Assembly (NCBI GenBank): GCA_943367715.1
Contig: CALRJY020000005.1
Span: 62,001 to 126,000 of the forward strand
Source of the DNA: JAEYXS01 sp943367715
GTDB taxonomy: Bacteria > Verrucomicrobiota > Verrucomicrobiia > Limisphaerales > JAEYXS01
Direction of reading: 5' to 3'
Length of the DNA stretch: 64,000 bases
Shown: piece after piece, positions 34,672 through 44,081 of the stretch
Numbering within the stretch: the stretch's first letter is position 1
How the letters are laid out: every line of letters starts with the position of its first letter
Made by a program: the position numbers and the translations under genes
Notes under the pieces: generated by a model
Database searches by the model: none
Told to the model about the DNA's origin: nothing
Seen by the model: only the letters and a program-made list of their open reading frames with translations

Positions 34672-37600
34672 TTACTTCGCTCCCGGCAATGGCACCTGAC
34701 TACGGTTCATCAGATACGCGATCAAGTCCCGCACCTGTTGTTCCGTCAGCGCTTCCACCAATCCCTCGGGCATCAGTGACAGCGTGGACTCCGCCAGCTT
34801 ATTCACTTCCGTTTGCTCGATGGTCAGCAGCTCCGTCATCGTCTGCACCGAGAGCGTGCGCGCATTCTTCGAGCGGATCACGCCGTTCAAGGTGCGTCCG
34901 TCCTTCAAGTCCACCACCGACATGCGGAAGTCCGCGTTCACCACGCCGCTCGGGTCGATGATGTTCTCCAGCAGGAAGTCGATGTTATCGCGACCCGCGC
35001 CCGTCAGGTCAGGCCCGATGCTGCCGCCTTCACCGTAAAGCTTGTGACAATTCGCGCACACGAGGCTATAAACCTCACGCCCCGCACTCTTGTTCGCTTT
35101 GCTCAACACCTCTGTGGTGAGCTTCGCCTTCCACTCCGTCATGAGCTTCTTCTTGTCCGCATCGGAATCGCGGATCACTCCCCACACCTCACCGAGCCGC
35201 TGGTTCAATTTCTCATCATTGAAGCTGCGGATCTGTCGAGCATGAAATGCGGACAGATCATCCTTCGACACCACATTCGCGCCGATGGCATCCAAGAGTG
35301 ACTTCGCAAAACTAGGCCGTGATACCAAAGTGGCCAGCAATTGCGGCCGCTCTGATGGATGAAAGCCTTTGTAAGCCTTCACCAGTTTGTCGCCGATAAC
35401 CGGATCGTTGAACTGCGCCAGCCCGCGTGCCGCCACCGGATTGAGGAAACGCACACTCAACAGTTGCTCGCAGATCTGCCGCAGATCATCGGGTTTGCTA
35501 TCGATCAAAGTTTGCAACGCCGCCTTGCGCGCCGCGATGTCTGCCTTGCCATTGAGCGCCAGCGCCTTCACGTCGTCCAATGCCCGGCCGTCGCCGAAGA
35601 CCACGCTCAGCTCGCGCACCAGCGCGACCAGTTTTTCATCACGTGATTTGTTGGCCGAGGAAACTAATGAATCCCATGCGGCCGGCCTCACCGCCTTGCG
35701 CCAGCCACGCAGCGCTTCGGACAATCCCGTCAGCACATCCAGTTGGAAAGCATCCGATTTCTTCGCGGCGGTCTGCAGAACGTTGTTCAGCAGGGCCGGA
35801 TTCTTCTCCAGATCTTCTGCCAGGCGGCGGGTGATGTATTGCCGTGTCTTCGGCAGTTCGCAACGGGCGGCGATGGCGGCCAGTTGCTCCGGGTGCTGAT
35901 TCGCCACCGGGATCAATCCATACCAGATCATCAGCGGGATATTATGATCATCCGCATCTTCCTTATGCGTCACCAGGGCCGTCGCCAGATCCGCACGTTG
36001 CGCTACAGGGAGACGTTGCAACGTGGATGCGAGCACCAGACGCACCGCAGCGGATTTCTCATCCTTCGCCAGGCGCACGAGTTGATTCATCACCAACTGT
36101 GATTGCACCGTATCTCCGCCCACCGGTCGTTCGCTCATCGTCGTATCGAGCGGCCATTTATCCGTCAGCAAGCGCACCGACCAGGCGCGGATATATTCCT
36201 CGTCCGGTTTCAAGCGGCTGCTCAACTGCGTGCGCAGGAATGTCTCATCCGCCGCGCCCATCGCGTTCAATGCCCAGAAAATTCGCAGCTTGAGCGGGAT
36301 ATCCAGCTCACCCTTGTAGAGATCGAGCGCGTCCTTGGTGGAACTCTTTAACAGGGTGCCGCGTTGGAAACGGTCGGCCAGTTCGAGCCGCGCCTGGTTG
36401 GCGAACCACACGTTGTAATGCCGTTGCAGATTGATCAATTGACCGTCTGACAGCACTCGCAGATCGCGCAGGGCAGGGCGCTTGGGCTTGCCATTCATCA
36501 CCTTGTAGATGCGGCCGCTCTCGCGATGCACGCCCGTGCTGTCATGGCATTCACCGGTATCGCTCCAGTCCGCGATGAACACGCTGCCATCCGGGCCGCA
36601 GCTCAGCTCCATGCCGCGAAACCACTTGTCCGTGAAGTTCAACAGGTCCTCGCCATGCTTGCCTACGTAGCCGGAACCATCGCGTTGCAGGATCTCACGG
36701 TTCACGCGACGCCCATGCATGTTCAGCGTGAAGAGCTTGTCCTGATACTCGATGGGCCAGTTATCGCCCTGATAGATCATCATGCCGATGTGCGCGTGAC
36801 CGCCGCCGTAGCTGTCCGCCTTGCCATCGCGCGAATCCGTCCAGCTCTTGCCCGTATCGAAGTGCCAATGATCCGCGTGCATGTCGATGAGTCCGTACGT
36901 ATGCGGATTCGGATCAATCGTGTGCGGGCGGACGAAATGCGCCCCCGGCATCGCCTGCCAGAGATGACCGTTGACGGTGTTGATGAAGAACAGCTCGCCG
37001 AACTTGTTCCAGTCATGCCCCCAAGGATTCGTCGTGCCCGAGGTAAGTGCTTCAAACACTTTCGTCTGCGGATGATACCGCCACATGCCGCCGCGCATCG
37101 GGATGCGTTCCTTCGCCGGGGTGCCGGGCGCTCCGATCTCGCCGGGACTGGATGCACCGCAGCGACCATACAGCCACCCATCCGGACCGAAGCGCAGACC
37201 GTTGGCGAAATTGTGATAATTCTCCGCCGGCGGATTGAACCCATCCAGCACCACCTCCGCCGGACCATCCGGTTTGTCATCGCCATCGCGATCCGGGATG
37301 AAGAGCACCTGCGGCGGGCACAACAGCCACACCCCGCCCAGGCCGATCTCCACGCTGGTGAGCATCTGCACCTGGTCGGAAAACACCGTGCGCCGGTCGA
37401 ACTTCCCATCGCCATCACGATCCTCGAAGATCAGCAGGCGGTCGTGCAGATTCATGTCGAACTTCACCTTGCGCTCCGAGTAGGTGTAGTTCTCCGCCAC
37501 CCAGAGACGCCCGCGCGAATCCCACGTCATCGCGATGGGATTTTGCACATTGGGTTCGGCGGCAAATACCGTGGCCTTGAAGCCCGGCGGCAGCTTGAGC

Positions 37601-37752
37601 TCCTTGACCACGTCCTCGGCGGGCATGATCTTCACGCTCATGTCCGTCTCGCTGTTGTAGAGCTTGGGGAACTCCGCCGCTTCAGTACGAACGAGCGCCA
37701 GCGCCGCGAGGATGGCCGCCATCAAACCTTTGGATACAAACCGGGTCTTCAT
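34672..37752 (-). CDS. PVC-type heme-binding CxxCH protein with beta-propeller (membrane-bound dehydrogenase-like)
   Basis: A 1026-residue exported protein from the ATG at 37750-37752 (MKTRFVSKGLMAAILAALAL, signal cleaved near AEAA). The N-terminal 450 residues form a NHL/sorbosone-dehydrogenase-like propeller (GLWVAENYTYSERKVKFD type, LRFGPDGWLYGRCG, MELSCGPDGSVFIADW, DTGECHDSTGVHRESGRIYK). A helical HEAT-like region fills 500-870. A c-type heme site CANCH near 898-902 is followed by YGEGGSIGPDLTGAGRDN, then a C-terminal beta part (GVIRSKNARTLSVQT). The family is widespread in Planctomycetes and Verrucomicrobia; a periplasmic sugar or aldehyde oxidation role is inferred. The frame continues upstream to 37986, but the extra sequence is not signal-like. 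Adjacent to tatD. Confidence 0.9.
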   Translation of the reverse strand: MKTRFVSKGLMAAILAALALVRTEAAEFPKLYNSETDMSVKIMPAEDVVKELKLPPGFKATVFAAEPNVQNPIAMTWDSRGRLWVAENYTYSERKVKFDMNLHDRLLIFEDRDGDGKFDRRTVFSDQVQMLTSVEIGLGGVWLLCPPQVLFIPDRDGDDKPDGPAEVVLDGFNPPAENYHNFANGLRFGPDGWLYGRCGASSPGEIGAPGTPAKERIPMRGGMWRYHPQTKVFEALTSGTTNPWGHDWNKFGELFFINTVNGHLWQAMPGAHFVRPHTIDPNPHTYGLIDMHADHWHFDTGKSWTDSRDGKADSYGGGHAHIGMMIYQGDNWPIEYQDKLFTLNMHGRRVNREILQRDGSGYVGKHGEDLLNFTDKWFRGMELSCGPDGSVFIADWSDTGECHDSTGVHRESGRIYKVMNGKPKRPALRDLRVLSDGQLINLQRHYNVWFANQARLELADRFQRGTLLKSSTKDALDLYKGELDIPLKLRIFWALNAMGAADETFLRTQLSSRLKPDEEYIRAWSVRLLTDKWPLDTTMSERPVGGDTVQSQLVMNQLVRLAKDEKSAAVRLVLASTLQRLPVAQRADLATALVTHKEDADDHNIPLMIWYGLIPVANQHPEQLAAIAARCELPKTRQYITRRLAEDLEKNPALLNNVLQTAAKKSDAFQLDVLTGLSEALRGWRKAVRPAAWDSLVSSANKSRDEKLVALVRELSVVFGDGRALDDVKALALNGKADIAARKAALQTLIDSKPDDLRQICEQLLSVRFLNPVAARGLAQFNDPVIGDKLVKAYKGFHPSERPQLLATLVSRPSFAKSLLDAIGANVVSKDDLSAFHARQIRSFNDEKLNQRLGEVWGVIRDSDADKKKLMTEWKAKLTTEVLSKANKSAGREVYSLVCANCHKLYGEGGSIGPDLTGAGRDNIDFLLENIIDPSGVVNADFRMSVVDLKDGRTLNGVIRSKNARTLSVQTMTELLTIEQTEVNKLAESTLSLMPEGLVEALTEQQVRDLIAYLMNRSQVPLPGAK

Positions 37753-37978
37753 GCAATGCCACGAGTGTAATGGCTGGAACGCATTGCGGAAGGACAGAAA
37801 TGCATGGCGTAGTGGGACAGGCGCCATCGCCTGTCCAGTCTTCCTGTCGCCGTCCAGCCCGATCCATGGTTCGTTCGGCATCTTCACCACTTCGACTTTC
37901 TCCCTCTCTTTCATACGCCTCCAATCTGCCCGAAAATTCCGGCCTCCGTTATCCCTATATGCGCTATGTGCGCTATAT

Positions 37979-38080
37979 GGAGACAAAATTCATGTTTTGT
38001 CCTGCCTTCACCCTGCCACGCCTCGCCAACTTCCGTTATCACTCCGCTCGCTACAACTCACTCCAGCTACACAAAATTTC
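37979..38080 (+). repeat. 100-bp dispersed repeat, copy 1
   Basis: This block and the reverse complement of 60241-60341 align without gaps over about 100 bases. Both start GAGACAAAATTCAT and end with an identical 37-base segment (CCGCTCGCTACAACTC... to ACAAAATTTC). The middle is more divergent, with shared ACCCTGCCA. The lack of indels suggests a conserved structure or recent duplication. No coding capacity is evident. Confidence 0.75.
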
Positions 38081-38252
38081 AGTTTCATGCCCGCATCCTG
38101 CCAGCTTTTTGGCCTCACCGTTAGCCTTCGGTGCGGCCGGTGAGCCCGGTGGGGACAAAGTTTCAGAAAAAACGCCTACCAACACACGGCCGCAAGCGTC
38201 CCGGCCCTCCTCCTCACTTCGTCTTCATCTGCCCAAGGTTTTAACACGCCCA

Positions 38253-38273
38253 GTATGACATCCACTGTCATAC
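38253..38273. promoter_or_regulatory. GTATGACA palindrome, copy 1
   Basis: GTATGACA, spacer TCCAC, TGTCATAC: 8-bp perfect arms. The same palindrome with spacer TCCGC lies at 49284-49304. Either a protein-binding site or part of a small mobile repeat; it lies 500 bases before the CxxCH gene start. Confidence 0.45.
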
Positions 38274-38457
38274 CGGACGAATTCTTCCAGTTATTTCCCT
38301 GCTCGCGTCAGCGAGCCAAAGATTCTTAGCGGCGGCTTTCAAGCCGCCGGTGATCTCCTTGAATGCCCCCGTCGCATAGCGACGGAAGACCCCCGCCCGC
38401 TCCACTCAAAGAATTTCTCGATCGACAAAGGGTGGGGCTTAAACCCTATGGTTGTGG

Positions 38458-38802
38458 TCATGGGGAGTTGGAATCATCTGCTTTCTGGCTTCTTTCCTTG
38501 AGTAAGGCGTCGACATTTAAGATCTGGTCTAATTCATTCCAATAGGCCAAGTAACGTCGCCCGACTTCTTCGACTAACTCTTTGTCATTTCTTGAAAACA
38601 CCCATTTCAGATAGCGGTTTTTCTCGGTAATCACATGAAAGAGATGGCGCTCGATGTTTTCTTCCCCGATTAAAGATGGGATATTGTGTAGATATTCGGC
38701 CTCCGTTTCGCATTGTTCCACATCTCCGTTTCTGGCGGCGGTCCGGATGGACAGCAAACCCCATTGCATTATTTTGATATATGTCTCATCAAGTTTGCTC
38801 AT
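38458..38802 (-). CDS. hypothetical protein
   Basis: A 114-residue predicted cytosolic protein, mostly helical and charged (SKLDETYIKIMQWGLLSIRT, EYLHNIPSLIGEENIERHLF, LVEEVGRRYLAYWNELDQIL). No signal peptide or motif was recognised. Amino-acid use is that of a real protein, with no long low-complexity stretch, and its start ATG at 38802 is preceded by ordinary non-coding DNA. It lies upstream (in the transcriptional sense) of nothing and next to the ankyrin-type gene with 124 bases between; the two may form an operon. Function unknown. Confidence 0.6.
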   Translation of the reverse strand: MSKLDETYIKIMQWGLLSIRTAARNGDVEQCETEAEYLHNIPSLIGEENIERHLFHVITEKNRYLKWVFSRNDKELVEEVGRRYLAYWNELDQILNVDALLKERSQKADDSNSP

Positions 38803-38926
38803 AAACTAATCGTGTTATGATTTAATCGAGAGCTCTTTTGTTTTACACCTTCATTCTCTCTGTCTCCAGTTTCGAGCGAAGGAGAGGCGTGCTCAATGCT
38901 TGGGCTCTAGACAGCTAATTTTATTT

Positions 38927-39769
38927 TCATCGCGTTCTATTCTGCAAATACTCCGCAATTTCCTCCCACCCCAAAACCTCCGCCAGTTCTATGGCATCCT
39001 TGCCCTTGTTCGTCTTCGCCTTCACGTCCGCGCCATGCTTCACCAGTAGTTTTACGGCACCGAAGTTTCCGGCCAGTGCTTCCATGTGCAGCATGGTCCA
39101 GCCGTTTTCATCGCTCCAAGTGACGTGGGATTTGTCCTCCTGCAACTGCTCTTCGATCTTTGGCAGCATGTTCAGGCACATTCTGGTGTCCTGATGGCCG
39201 GTCGCGGAGTCGGACGCGGGCTTCGGCTCCTGTTTCCGGCCGAAGATCTTGCCCAGCAAGCCCGGTTTGCTCGTGGATTCTTCAAAAGGATTTACTCGGA
39301 TCTCGGCCGGATCACCGAAGTCCAAGCCCCACGCCGCGTCATGGGCTTTCCGGTCGCTCCGGCTCATCGTGGAGCGCATCTGATTCACGGTGAAAGCTCC
39401 GTAAGCCTTGCCCTCCGCTACGATCATCCAATCCTCAAGCTGGGCAAACGGGGCGGTGACGGCGTCGCCTTGCTTCACCGAGGTCAGCCAGTTGGGTGCA
39501 TTCATTAAGACGCCTGACAAAGTTTCCCCATCGAATTCCACTTGGTCCACCCACATGTGCTCCGTCTCCGGATTGCCGTCGGTTCTTTCCCCGTCGGTGA
39601 AGGAAAGTTTGATCAGCATCATCTCGAATGCCGGAACGATCCGTCTTCTCTCCCAGGATATTTCCCGCCAGAAGTATTTGAAGGAACCTCTGGCCTGCTC
39701 ACAGGCCCGCCGTATTTCGGAATCATCTCCGGTCAGCAGAATGCCTTTTCCGTCTTGCTTGGCGCTCAT
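38927..39769 (-). CDS. DUF2314-like protein with C-terminal ankyrin repeats
   Basis: A 280-residue cytosolic protein. Residues 45-155 resemble DUF2314 (FEMMLIKLSFTDGERTDGNP, EHMWVDQVEFDGETLSGVLM, NAPNWLTSVKQGDAVTAPFA, DWMIVAEGKAYGAFTVNQMR). A charged linker around 165-200 (EESTSKPGLLGKIFGRKQEP) is followed by ankyrin repeats at about 215-275 (NGWTMLHMEALAGNFGAVKL, HGADVKAKTNKGKDAIELAE). The DUF2314 family is often linked to immunity or polymorphic-toxin loci, but no toxin gene is visible here, so that is only a thought. It has no clear operon partner; the next gene is an EamA transporter on the same strand, 190 bases away. Confidence 0.75.
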   Translation of the reverse strand: MSAKQDGKGILLTGDDSEIRRACEQARGSFKYFWREISWERRRIVPAFEMMLIKLSFTDGERTDGNPETEHMWVDQVEFDGETLSGVLMNAPNWLTSVKQGDAVTAPFAQLEDWMIVAEGKAYGAFTVNQMRSTMSRSDRKAHDAAWGLDFGDPAEIRVNPFEESTSKPGLLGKIFGRKQEPKPASDSATGHQDTRMCLNMLPKIEEQLQEDKSHVTWSDENGWTMLHMEALAGNFGAVKLLVKHGADVKAKTNKGKDAIELAEVLGWEEIAEYLQNRTR

Positions 39770-39959
39770 GGATTAAATCCTCGGGTTATTAGTGAATGTC
39801 GCGAGGCTGAACTTTCAGCGTTTGAAAATCAAGCGCGACCGGGTCGCGACGCAGCACATGACCCGTGCTGCCGGCTTCCAGCCGGCAGTCTGCGATGTCC
39901 GCCGTAGCCTACCACGCTTTCTTCACCCTCTTTTCACCCCAAATGGAGCCGTACCCAGG

Positions 39960-40844
39960 TTATCCAAGCGCCAACACGATCGCCGCCAGCATCAGCACCG
40001 CGCCCGCCAACCGCCACTTGAGCACAGCGGCACCCAGGTGCTGTTCCTGGTTCTTGAACCAATGTCCAATAAGCCACACGGCCACCACGCTCCAGAGGCC
40101 GCGTGAGCTGTACATGATGTTGGAGGCCGTCGCCTTGCCATACACCGCCAGCGTGGAGATGAAGAAGATGGCTTGGGCGCCCATTAAGAAGCTGCCTCCG
40201 CCCAGCCATTTCCAGGCTGTGGGGGAGAGATCGCGCAACGGTGCGGAGAAGAAGGGGATGAACCCCAAAGAGAACACCGCCACCATGCCCATCATCAGGG
40301 GCAGGAACCGCCCGGCGCCCCAAGCGGGCGAATATTTTTGCACAAAGACATCGAACAGCGCGAACACCAGCGCCGCCCCTCCCGCGGAGACAATGGTGAG
40401 GCCCACATGGCGATGCTTCTGCTGGCCCTGGCCGCTGCGGTTCAGCAGCACGATGGCCGCCACGCTCATCACCGCCGAGATCCATAGCTTCACCGCCACG
40501 GGCTCACCGATGATCAACGTGGTGAACAGCGCCACCAAAATGATCTTCACGCCCAGCACCGGCGTGGCGATGGAGACATCCCCTTTATTCACCGCATAGA
40601 ATGTGAGCACCTGACCCCCGATGAAGAAGAGTGCCGTTGCCGCCAGTTCCCACACATGCTGCCAGCCGGGAAATGGCTCCGCATGCAGGAAGAGCAGGGG
40701 AATGAAAACGATGCCCGTTGTGACGTTCGCCACGAAAGTCGTGCGATACACGCCCACCCCATAATCACCCGAGCGCTTCACCAGCAGCACGGCGAGCACA
40801 TACAGCCAACTGGCGATGAGGGGGAACAGCAGGTGTCCGGGCAT
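39960..40844 (-). CDS. EamA/DMT-family transporter
   Basis: A 294-residue inner-membrane protein with about ten hydrophobic helices in two homologous halves (for example LLFPLIASWLYVLAVLL, TTFVANVTTGIVFIPLLFL, ATALFFIGGQVLTFYAVN, IILVALFTTLIIG, LKWRLAGAVLMLAAIVLAL). The repeated layout fits the EamA drug/metabolite transporter superfamily. The substrate is unknown. Its start ATG at 40844 (MPGHLLFPLIASWLY) begins directly with the first helix. It is transcribed separately from the ABC cluster that lies upstream; a gap of 90 bases separates it from that cluster's last gene, on the same strand. Confidence 0.82.
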   Translation of the reverse strand: MPGHLLFPLIASWLYVLAVLLVKRSGDYGVGVYRTTFVANVTTGIVFIPLLFLHAEPFPGWQHVWELAATALFFIGGQVLTFYAVNKGDVSIATPVLGVKIILVALFTTLIIGEPVAVKLWISAVMSVAAIVLLNRSGQGQQKHRHVGLTIVSAGGAALVFALFDVFVQKYSPAWGAGRFLPLMMGMVAVFSLGFIPFFSAPLRDLSPTAWKWLGGGSFLMGAQAIFFISTLAVYGKATASNIMYSSRGLWSVVAVWLIGHWFKNQEQHLGAAVLKWRLAGAVLMLAAIVLALG

Positions 40845-40934
40845 GATTCAGTAACGTCAAAGCTACCGGGGTAACGCCACGGCGCGGACTACTTGTAGAG
40901 CCTGGCTTGGCTGGCGACAAATGGGAAATCGACG

Positions 40935-41747
40935 TCAGGACTTCGGGTGCCCTGCGAGATGGAGAAACTCCAGGATATCCACCCGCATTTTCAAAAACTC
41001 GGGGCTGTTGCGTTCCCGGGGAAACTTGAGACCCACCGAAATGATGCGTTCGATCTTTCCGGGGCGGGGGGTCATGATGACGATGCGGTCGCTCATGTAG
41101 ATGGCTTCGTCAATGTCATGGGTGACCAGCACCATCGTGGTGCCCCGGGCCTGCCAGATCCGCAGCACTTCCTGCTGCATCCGCATGCGGGTGAAGGCAT
41201 CGAGCGCTCCCAACGGCTCATCGAGCAGCAGGATCTTCGGATGATTGATCAAGGCGCGGGCCAAGGCCGCACGTTGCGCCATGCCGCCGGACAAGTGATG
41301 GGGGAAAGCGTCTTGAAACCCGTCCAGGCCCACGAGCTGCATGTATTCATCCACCTCGTGCCGCTTTTGCTGAAGGACATTACGTGCCACGAGTCCCGCT
41401 TCGATATTACGCCGTACGGTAAGCCAGGGGAAAAGATTCGGGTCTTGGAACACCAGGCCTCGTTCCGCGCTGGCCGTCGTGATGGCTTCATCGCCAACCC
41501 AGAGCTCGCCCGTATCCGGTGCCTCGAGCCCGGCGATGAGTCGCAGCAGGGTCGATTTACCGCAGCCGCTCGGTCCTATCAGCGAGACAAACTCTCCCGG
41601 AGCGATCGACAGATCGACGTTTTGCAACGCGATCATGTTTCCTTCCGGATCGTCCGGTGCGGGGAAATACTTGCTCACGCCGGCAACCTTCAGCGAAGAG
41701 CCTTCGTGACGTGAAGCAACTGGTTGAGATTCGGTCGCCGCTACCAT
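40935..41747 (-). CDS. ABC transporter ATP-binding protein, SsuB/TauB/NrtD type
   Basis: A 270-residue ATPase for uptake of small anions or amine-like solutes. Walker A GPSGCGKSTLLRLIAG at 58-73, Q-loop GLVFQDPNLFPWLTVRRN, signature HLSGGMAQRAALARALINHP, Walker B KILLLDEPLGALDAFTR and switch His in LVTHDIDEAIYMSDR are intact. This group includes sulfonate, taurine, nitrate and thiamine-precursor importers. It overlaps the permease stop by 7 bases, so they are translationally coupled. It is the last gene of the substrate-binding protein > permease > ATPase operon. Confidence 0.93.
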   Translation of the reverse strand: MVAATESQPVASRHEGSSLKVAGVSKYFPAPDDPEGNMIALQNVDLSIAPGEFVSLIGPSGCGKSTLLRLIAGLEAPDTGELWVGDEAITTASAERGLVFQDPNLFPWLTVRRNIEAGLVARNVLQQKRHEVDEYMQLVGLDGFQDAFPHHLSGGMAQRAALARALINHPKILLLDEPLGALDAFTRMRMQQEVLRIWQARGTTMVLVTHDIDEAIYMSDRIVIMTPRPGKIERIISVGLKFPRERNSPEFLKMRVDILEFLHLAGHPKS

Positions 41748-42727
41748 TTGATCACTCCTTTCTGCCAGATCAGCACACGGTCCCGGAGCTTGAAGAGCAG
41801 TGTCATGATGGTGGAGAAGAAGGCGGCCATGATGATCAAGGCGGCATAGACTTTACCGTATTCCGCCCAGCCTTGAGCCCAGCCCACATACCATCCCAAG
41901 CCCGATTTCACCCCGACCGTTTCCGCCACAATCAGCGTCAGGAAAGACGTGCCCAATCCCATGAATAGCCCGATAAAAATGCTAGGCATGGCAGCCGGAA
42001 TGGCCACGCGGAAGATTAGGTAAGATGGCTTGGCACCTAGTGTACGGGCCACGTCCAGGTAGCTCGCCTTGACATTGGCGATGCCAGAGATCGTCAGCAT
42101 GCTCACGGGAAACCAGACCGCCAAGGCCACCAGACCGATGGCGGACATTTTCCCACTAGGAGCGATCACCATCGCCAGCGGCACCCAGGCGGTGGCGGGA
42201 ATGGGTCCGATGATCTTCAAGACGGGCATGCCCCAATACCGCGCCTGGCGAAACCAGCCGATGCAGATCCCCGCGACCACACCCACGATCACTCCCAGCA
42301 CATAGCCAGAAATCAAAAGGATGAGTGAATTCCAAGTGCAGTCCAACAAGAGCTTCCGGTCATCGATCATGCTTTGCAGCACGCCCGCAGGACCCGGGAA
42401 ATAAGGCATGGGCAGCCAGCGAAAGCCCGTAGTGACGGTTTCCCACACGCACAGCAGCATCACGGAAGCGGCGAGGAGGGGATTCATGTGATCTAGCCAG
42501 CGGCGAAATCCCACCCAGGCGAATTGCAGCACCCCGGCCAGCACGGAGATAGCGAGCACTACTCCGAGGAAGGCAGTGTAAGAGGCCGTCTGGGCCTCCG
42601 GTTCCTCCTTGGCGATGGAAAGATGCACGCCCAGAGCGATGAGGGTCGCGACCGGCAGGGCTAGAAGGATGTGCCAACGCAGCTTTTCTGCCCTTTGGGC
42701 TTCACGAGGCGGCTTGCTTACGGTCAT
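41741..42727 (-). CDS. ABC transporter permease, SsuC/TauC/NrtB type
   Basis: A 328-residue membrane protein with an unusually long N-terminal part (two to three helices: LLALPVATLIALGVHLSI, YTAFLGVVLAISVLAGVLQF) before the BPD_transp_1 domain (about 110-310: NSLILLISGYVLGVIVGVVA, KMSAIGLVALAVWFPVSML, and the EAA-type loop ASYLDVARTLGAKPSYLIF). Most relatives have 250-270 residues, so the extra leader helices are unusual. The gene lies 42 bases after the substrate-binding protein and overlaps the ATPase by 7 bases. Role: translocation pore of the same uptake system. Confidence 0.9.
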   Translation of the reverse strand: MTVSKPPREAQRAEKLRWHILLALPVATLIALGVHLSIAKEEPEAQTASYTAFLGVVLAISVLAGVLQFAWVGFRRWLDHMNPLLAASVMLLCVWETVTTGFRWLPMPYFPGPAGVLQSMIDDRKLLLDCTWNSLILLISGYVLGVIVGVVAGICIGWFRQARYWGMPVLKIIGPIPATAWVPLAMVIAPSGKMSAIGLVALAVWFPVSMLTISGIANVKASYLDVARTLGAKPSYLIFRVAIPAAMPSIFIGLFMGLGTSFLTLIVAETVGVKSGLGWYVGWAQGWAEYGKVYAALIIMAAFFSTIMTLLFKLRDRVLIWQKGVIKW

Positions 42728-42769
42728 TGCAGGTAAGATTGAAACTCGGTAAGTCCCGGCTGAGGGAGA

Positions 42770-43897
42770 TTAAAACGGCGTGATACAAAGGCCGCAAAAC
42801 ACATCCTTCGGATTCATTTTGGCATACTGCTGCTTCAACCATTTCGGTGAGACTTGCGCATCAGCGACCGTTTCCACCTGCAATGATTGGAGCCACTCAT
42901 CGGTCACACCGTCCAGTCGGACGAAGGCTTTTTCAGCGAGTTTCGCCACATCCGTTGACGGACTGAGCATCCCGGCGATCTTCATCTCCTCGGCGGCGGA
43001 AACCACGGCTTTCTGCGCGCCGCTGACACTGGGGATGTAGCGCAGATGCGAGATGGCGATCGTGTTCTGATCGGTGGTCGAAGCGAGATACTTGCCTTTC
43101 ACGGACAGCTCGGCGGCCGCCTTGGGATTCGTCTCCACCCACTTGGCCGCTTTGAGGAGCGCGCGCGTGGCGGCGGCTGCGTTCGCCGGATTGGCCTTGA
43201 GATAAGCGCCGCTCACGATGACTGCGCAGCAGTATTCTTCATTGTAGGGCGCGTCATTGGCCTGGTCGGCGATGTTCTTCACTTTTCCCTGTCCGACCAG
43301 CATGCTGCCGATGGGTTCAGAATCGGCGATGGCATCGACCTCGCCCTTTTCCAGCGCGAGGCCCAATTCACCAGCGGGATAGACCAGCCAGGTGACGTCT
43401 TTGCTGGCATCGATGCCGTTTGCGCCCAGCACGCGATTGGCAAAAATGAACGGCGGTGTTCCCATGCCCGGCACTCCGATGCGTTTCCCGCGAAGATCTT
43501 TGACCGTCTTGATGTTGCTCTTGACCGGAGCCTGGACCCGCAGACACCCGCGATGGATGCCCCCCGTGAACTTCACATCCAATCCCTGCTCGATCGGCTT
43601 GAGAAAGTACATGATCAAGTGGTGGGTGATGTCATAGCCACCGAGGGCCAGCACATCCTTGTAATTCTTCCACTCGCACCGGACCAGCTCGACTTCCAGA
43701 CCTTCCTCTTTGAAAAAGCCTTTTTCGACCGCCGTGAAAATAGGCGCCTCGCAGGTGATGCCCACATAACCGACGCGGATCTTGTTGGACTTCGCCGCCT
43801 GTTGGGCGGCCTGCTCGGTATTTTTGCCGCAGCCAGCCGAGGCCAGCAAAGCAGCCACACCGACCATCCAGAATAAGTTGCGTCCCGTGTTTTTCAT
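42770..43897 (-). CDS. cysteine-rich ABC substrate-binding lipoprotein (SsuA/ThiY-like fold)
   Basis: A 375-residue lipoprotein (lipobox SAGC, Cys23), start MKNTGRNLFWMVGVAALLAS. The periplasmic-binding fold of the nitrate/sulfonate/thiamine-precursor group is clear: RVGYVGITCEAPIFTAVEKG, GLEVELVRCEWKNYKDVLAL, LRGKRIGVPGMGTPPF, ALEKGEVDAIADSEPI. What is odd is the number of cysteines and histidines at exposed-looking places: Cys49, Cys74, HH92-93, His115, Cys118, CC223-224 and the C-terminal CGLC (368-371). Typical relatives carry few. They may bind a metal, a thiol or a metal-containing compound. First gene of the ABC operon; followed after 42 bases by the permease. Substrate unknown. Confidence 0.9.
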   Translation of the reverse strand: MKNTGRNLFWMVGVAALLASAGCGKNTEQAAQQAAKSNKIRVGYVGITCEAPIFTAVEKGFFKEEGLEVELVRCEWKNYKDVLALGGYDITHHLIMYFLKPIEQGLDVKFTGGIHRGCLRVQAPVKSNIKTVKDLRGKRIGVPGMGTPPFIFANRVLGANGIDASKDVTWLVYPAGELGLALEKGEVDAIADSEPIGSMLVGQGKVKNIADQANDAPYNEEYCCAVIVSGAYLKANPANAAAATRALLKAAKWVETNPKAAAELSVKGKYLASTTDQNTIAISHLRYIPSVSGAQKAVVSAAEEMKIAGMLSPSTDVAKLAEKAFVRLDGVTDEWLQSLQVETVADAQVSPKWLKQQYAKMNPKDVFCGLCITPF

Positions 43898-44081
43898 GAC
43901 AAGTCGTCGAAAGTATGATTTCCCACAGCCTTTTCAAGGCCGAGTGTATCACACCCTATTTAGTTACACTCAAAACGGTATTAACGGAAATAGTTTTTGG
44001 GTATCGCCGTTATGCCGGGCGGGCATAACCGCCAGCCGATGGTCAATAGTGGATTGCCGGGGTTCAGAAGATGGGCATTCG

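Larger units (their letters stand above)
37753..38457. other. 705-base non-coding region rich in repeats and hairpins
   Basis: No gene is supported. It holds an inverted repeat GGACAGGCG / CGCCTGTCC near 37818-37838, the 100-bp dispersed repeat (37980-38080), a block 'CGGTGCGGCCGGTGAGCCC' (38129-38147) that recurs in reverse orientation near 60344-60364, the GTATGACA palindrome (38253-38273), and a short inverted repeat GCGGCGGCTTTCAAGCCGCC near 38330-38350. It must contain the promoter of the CxxCH gene, but no firm -35/-10 pair was seen. Confidence 0.6.
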
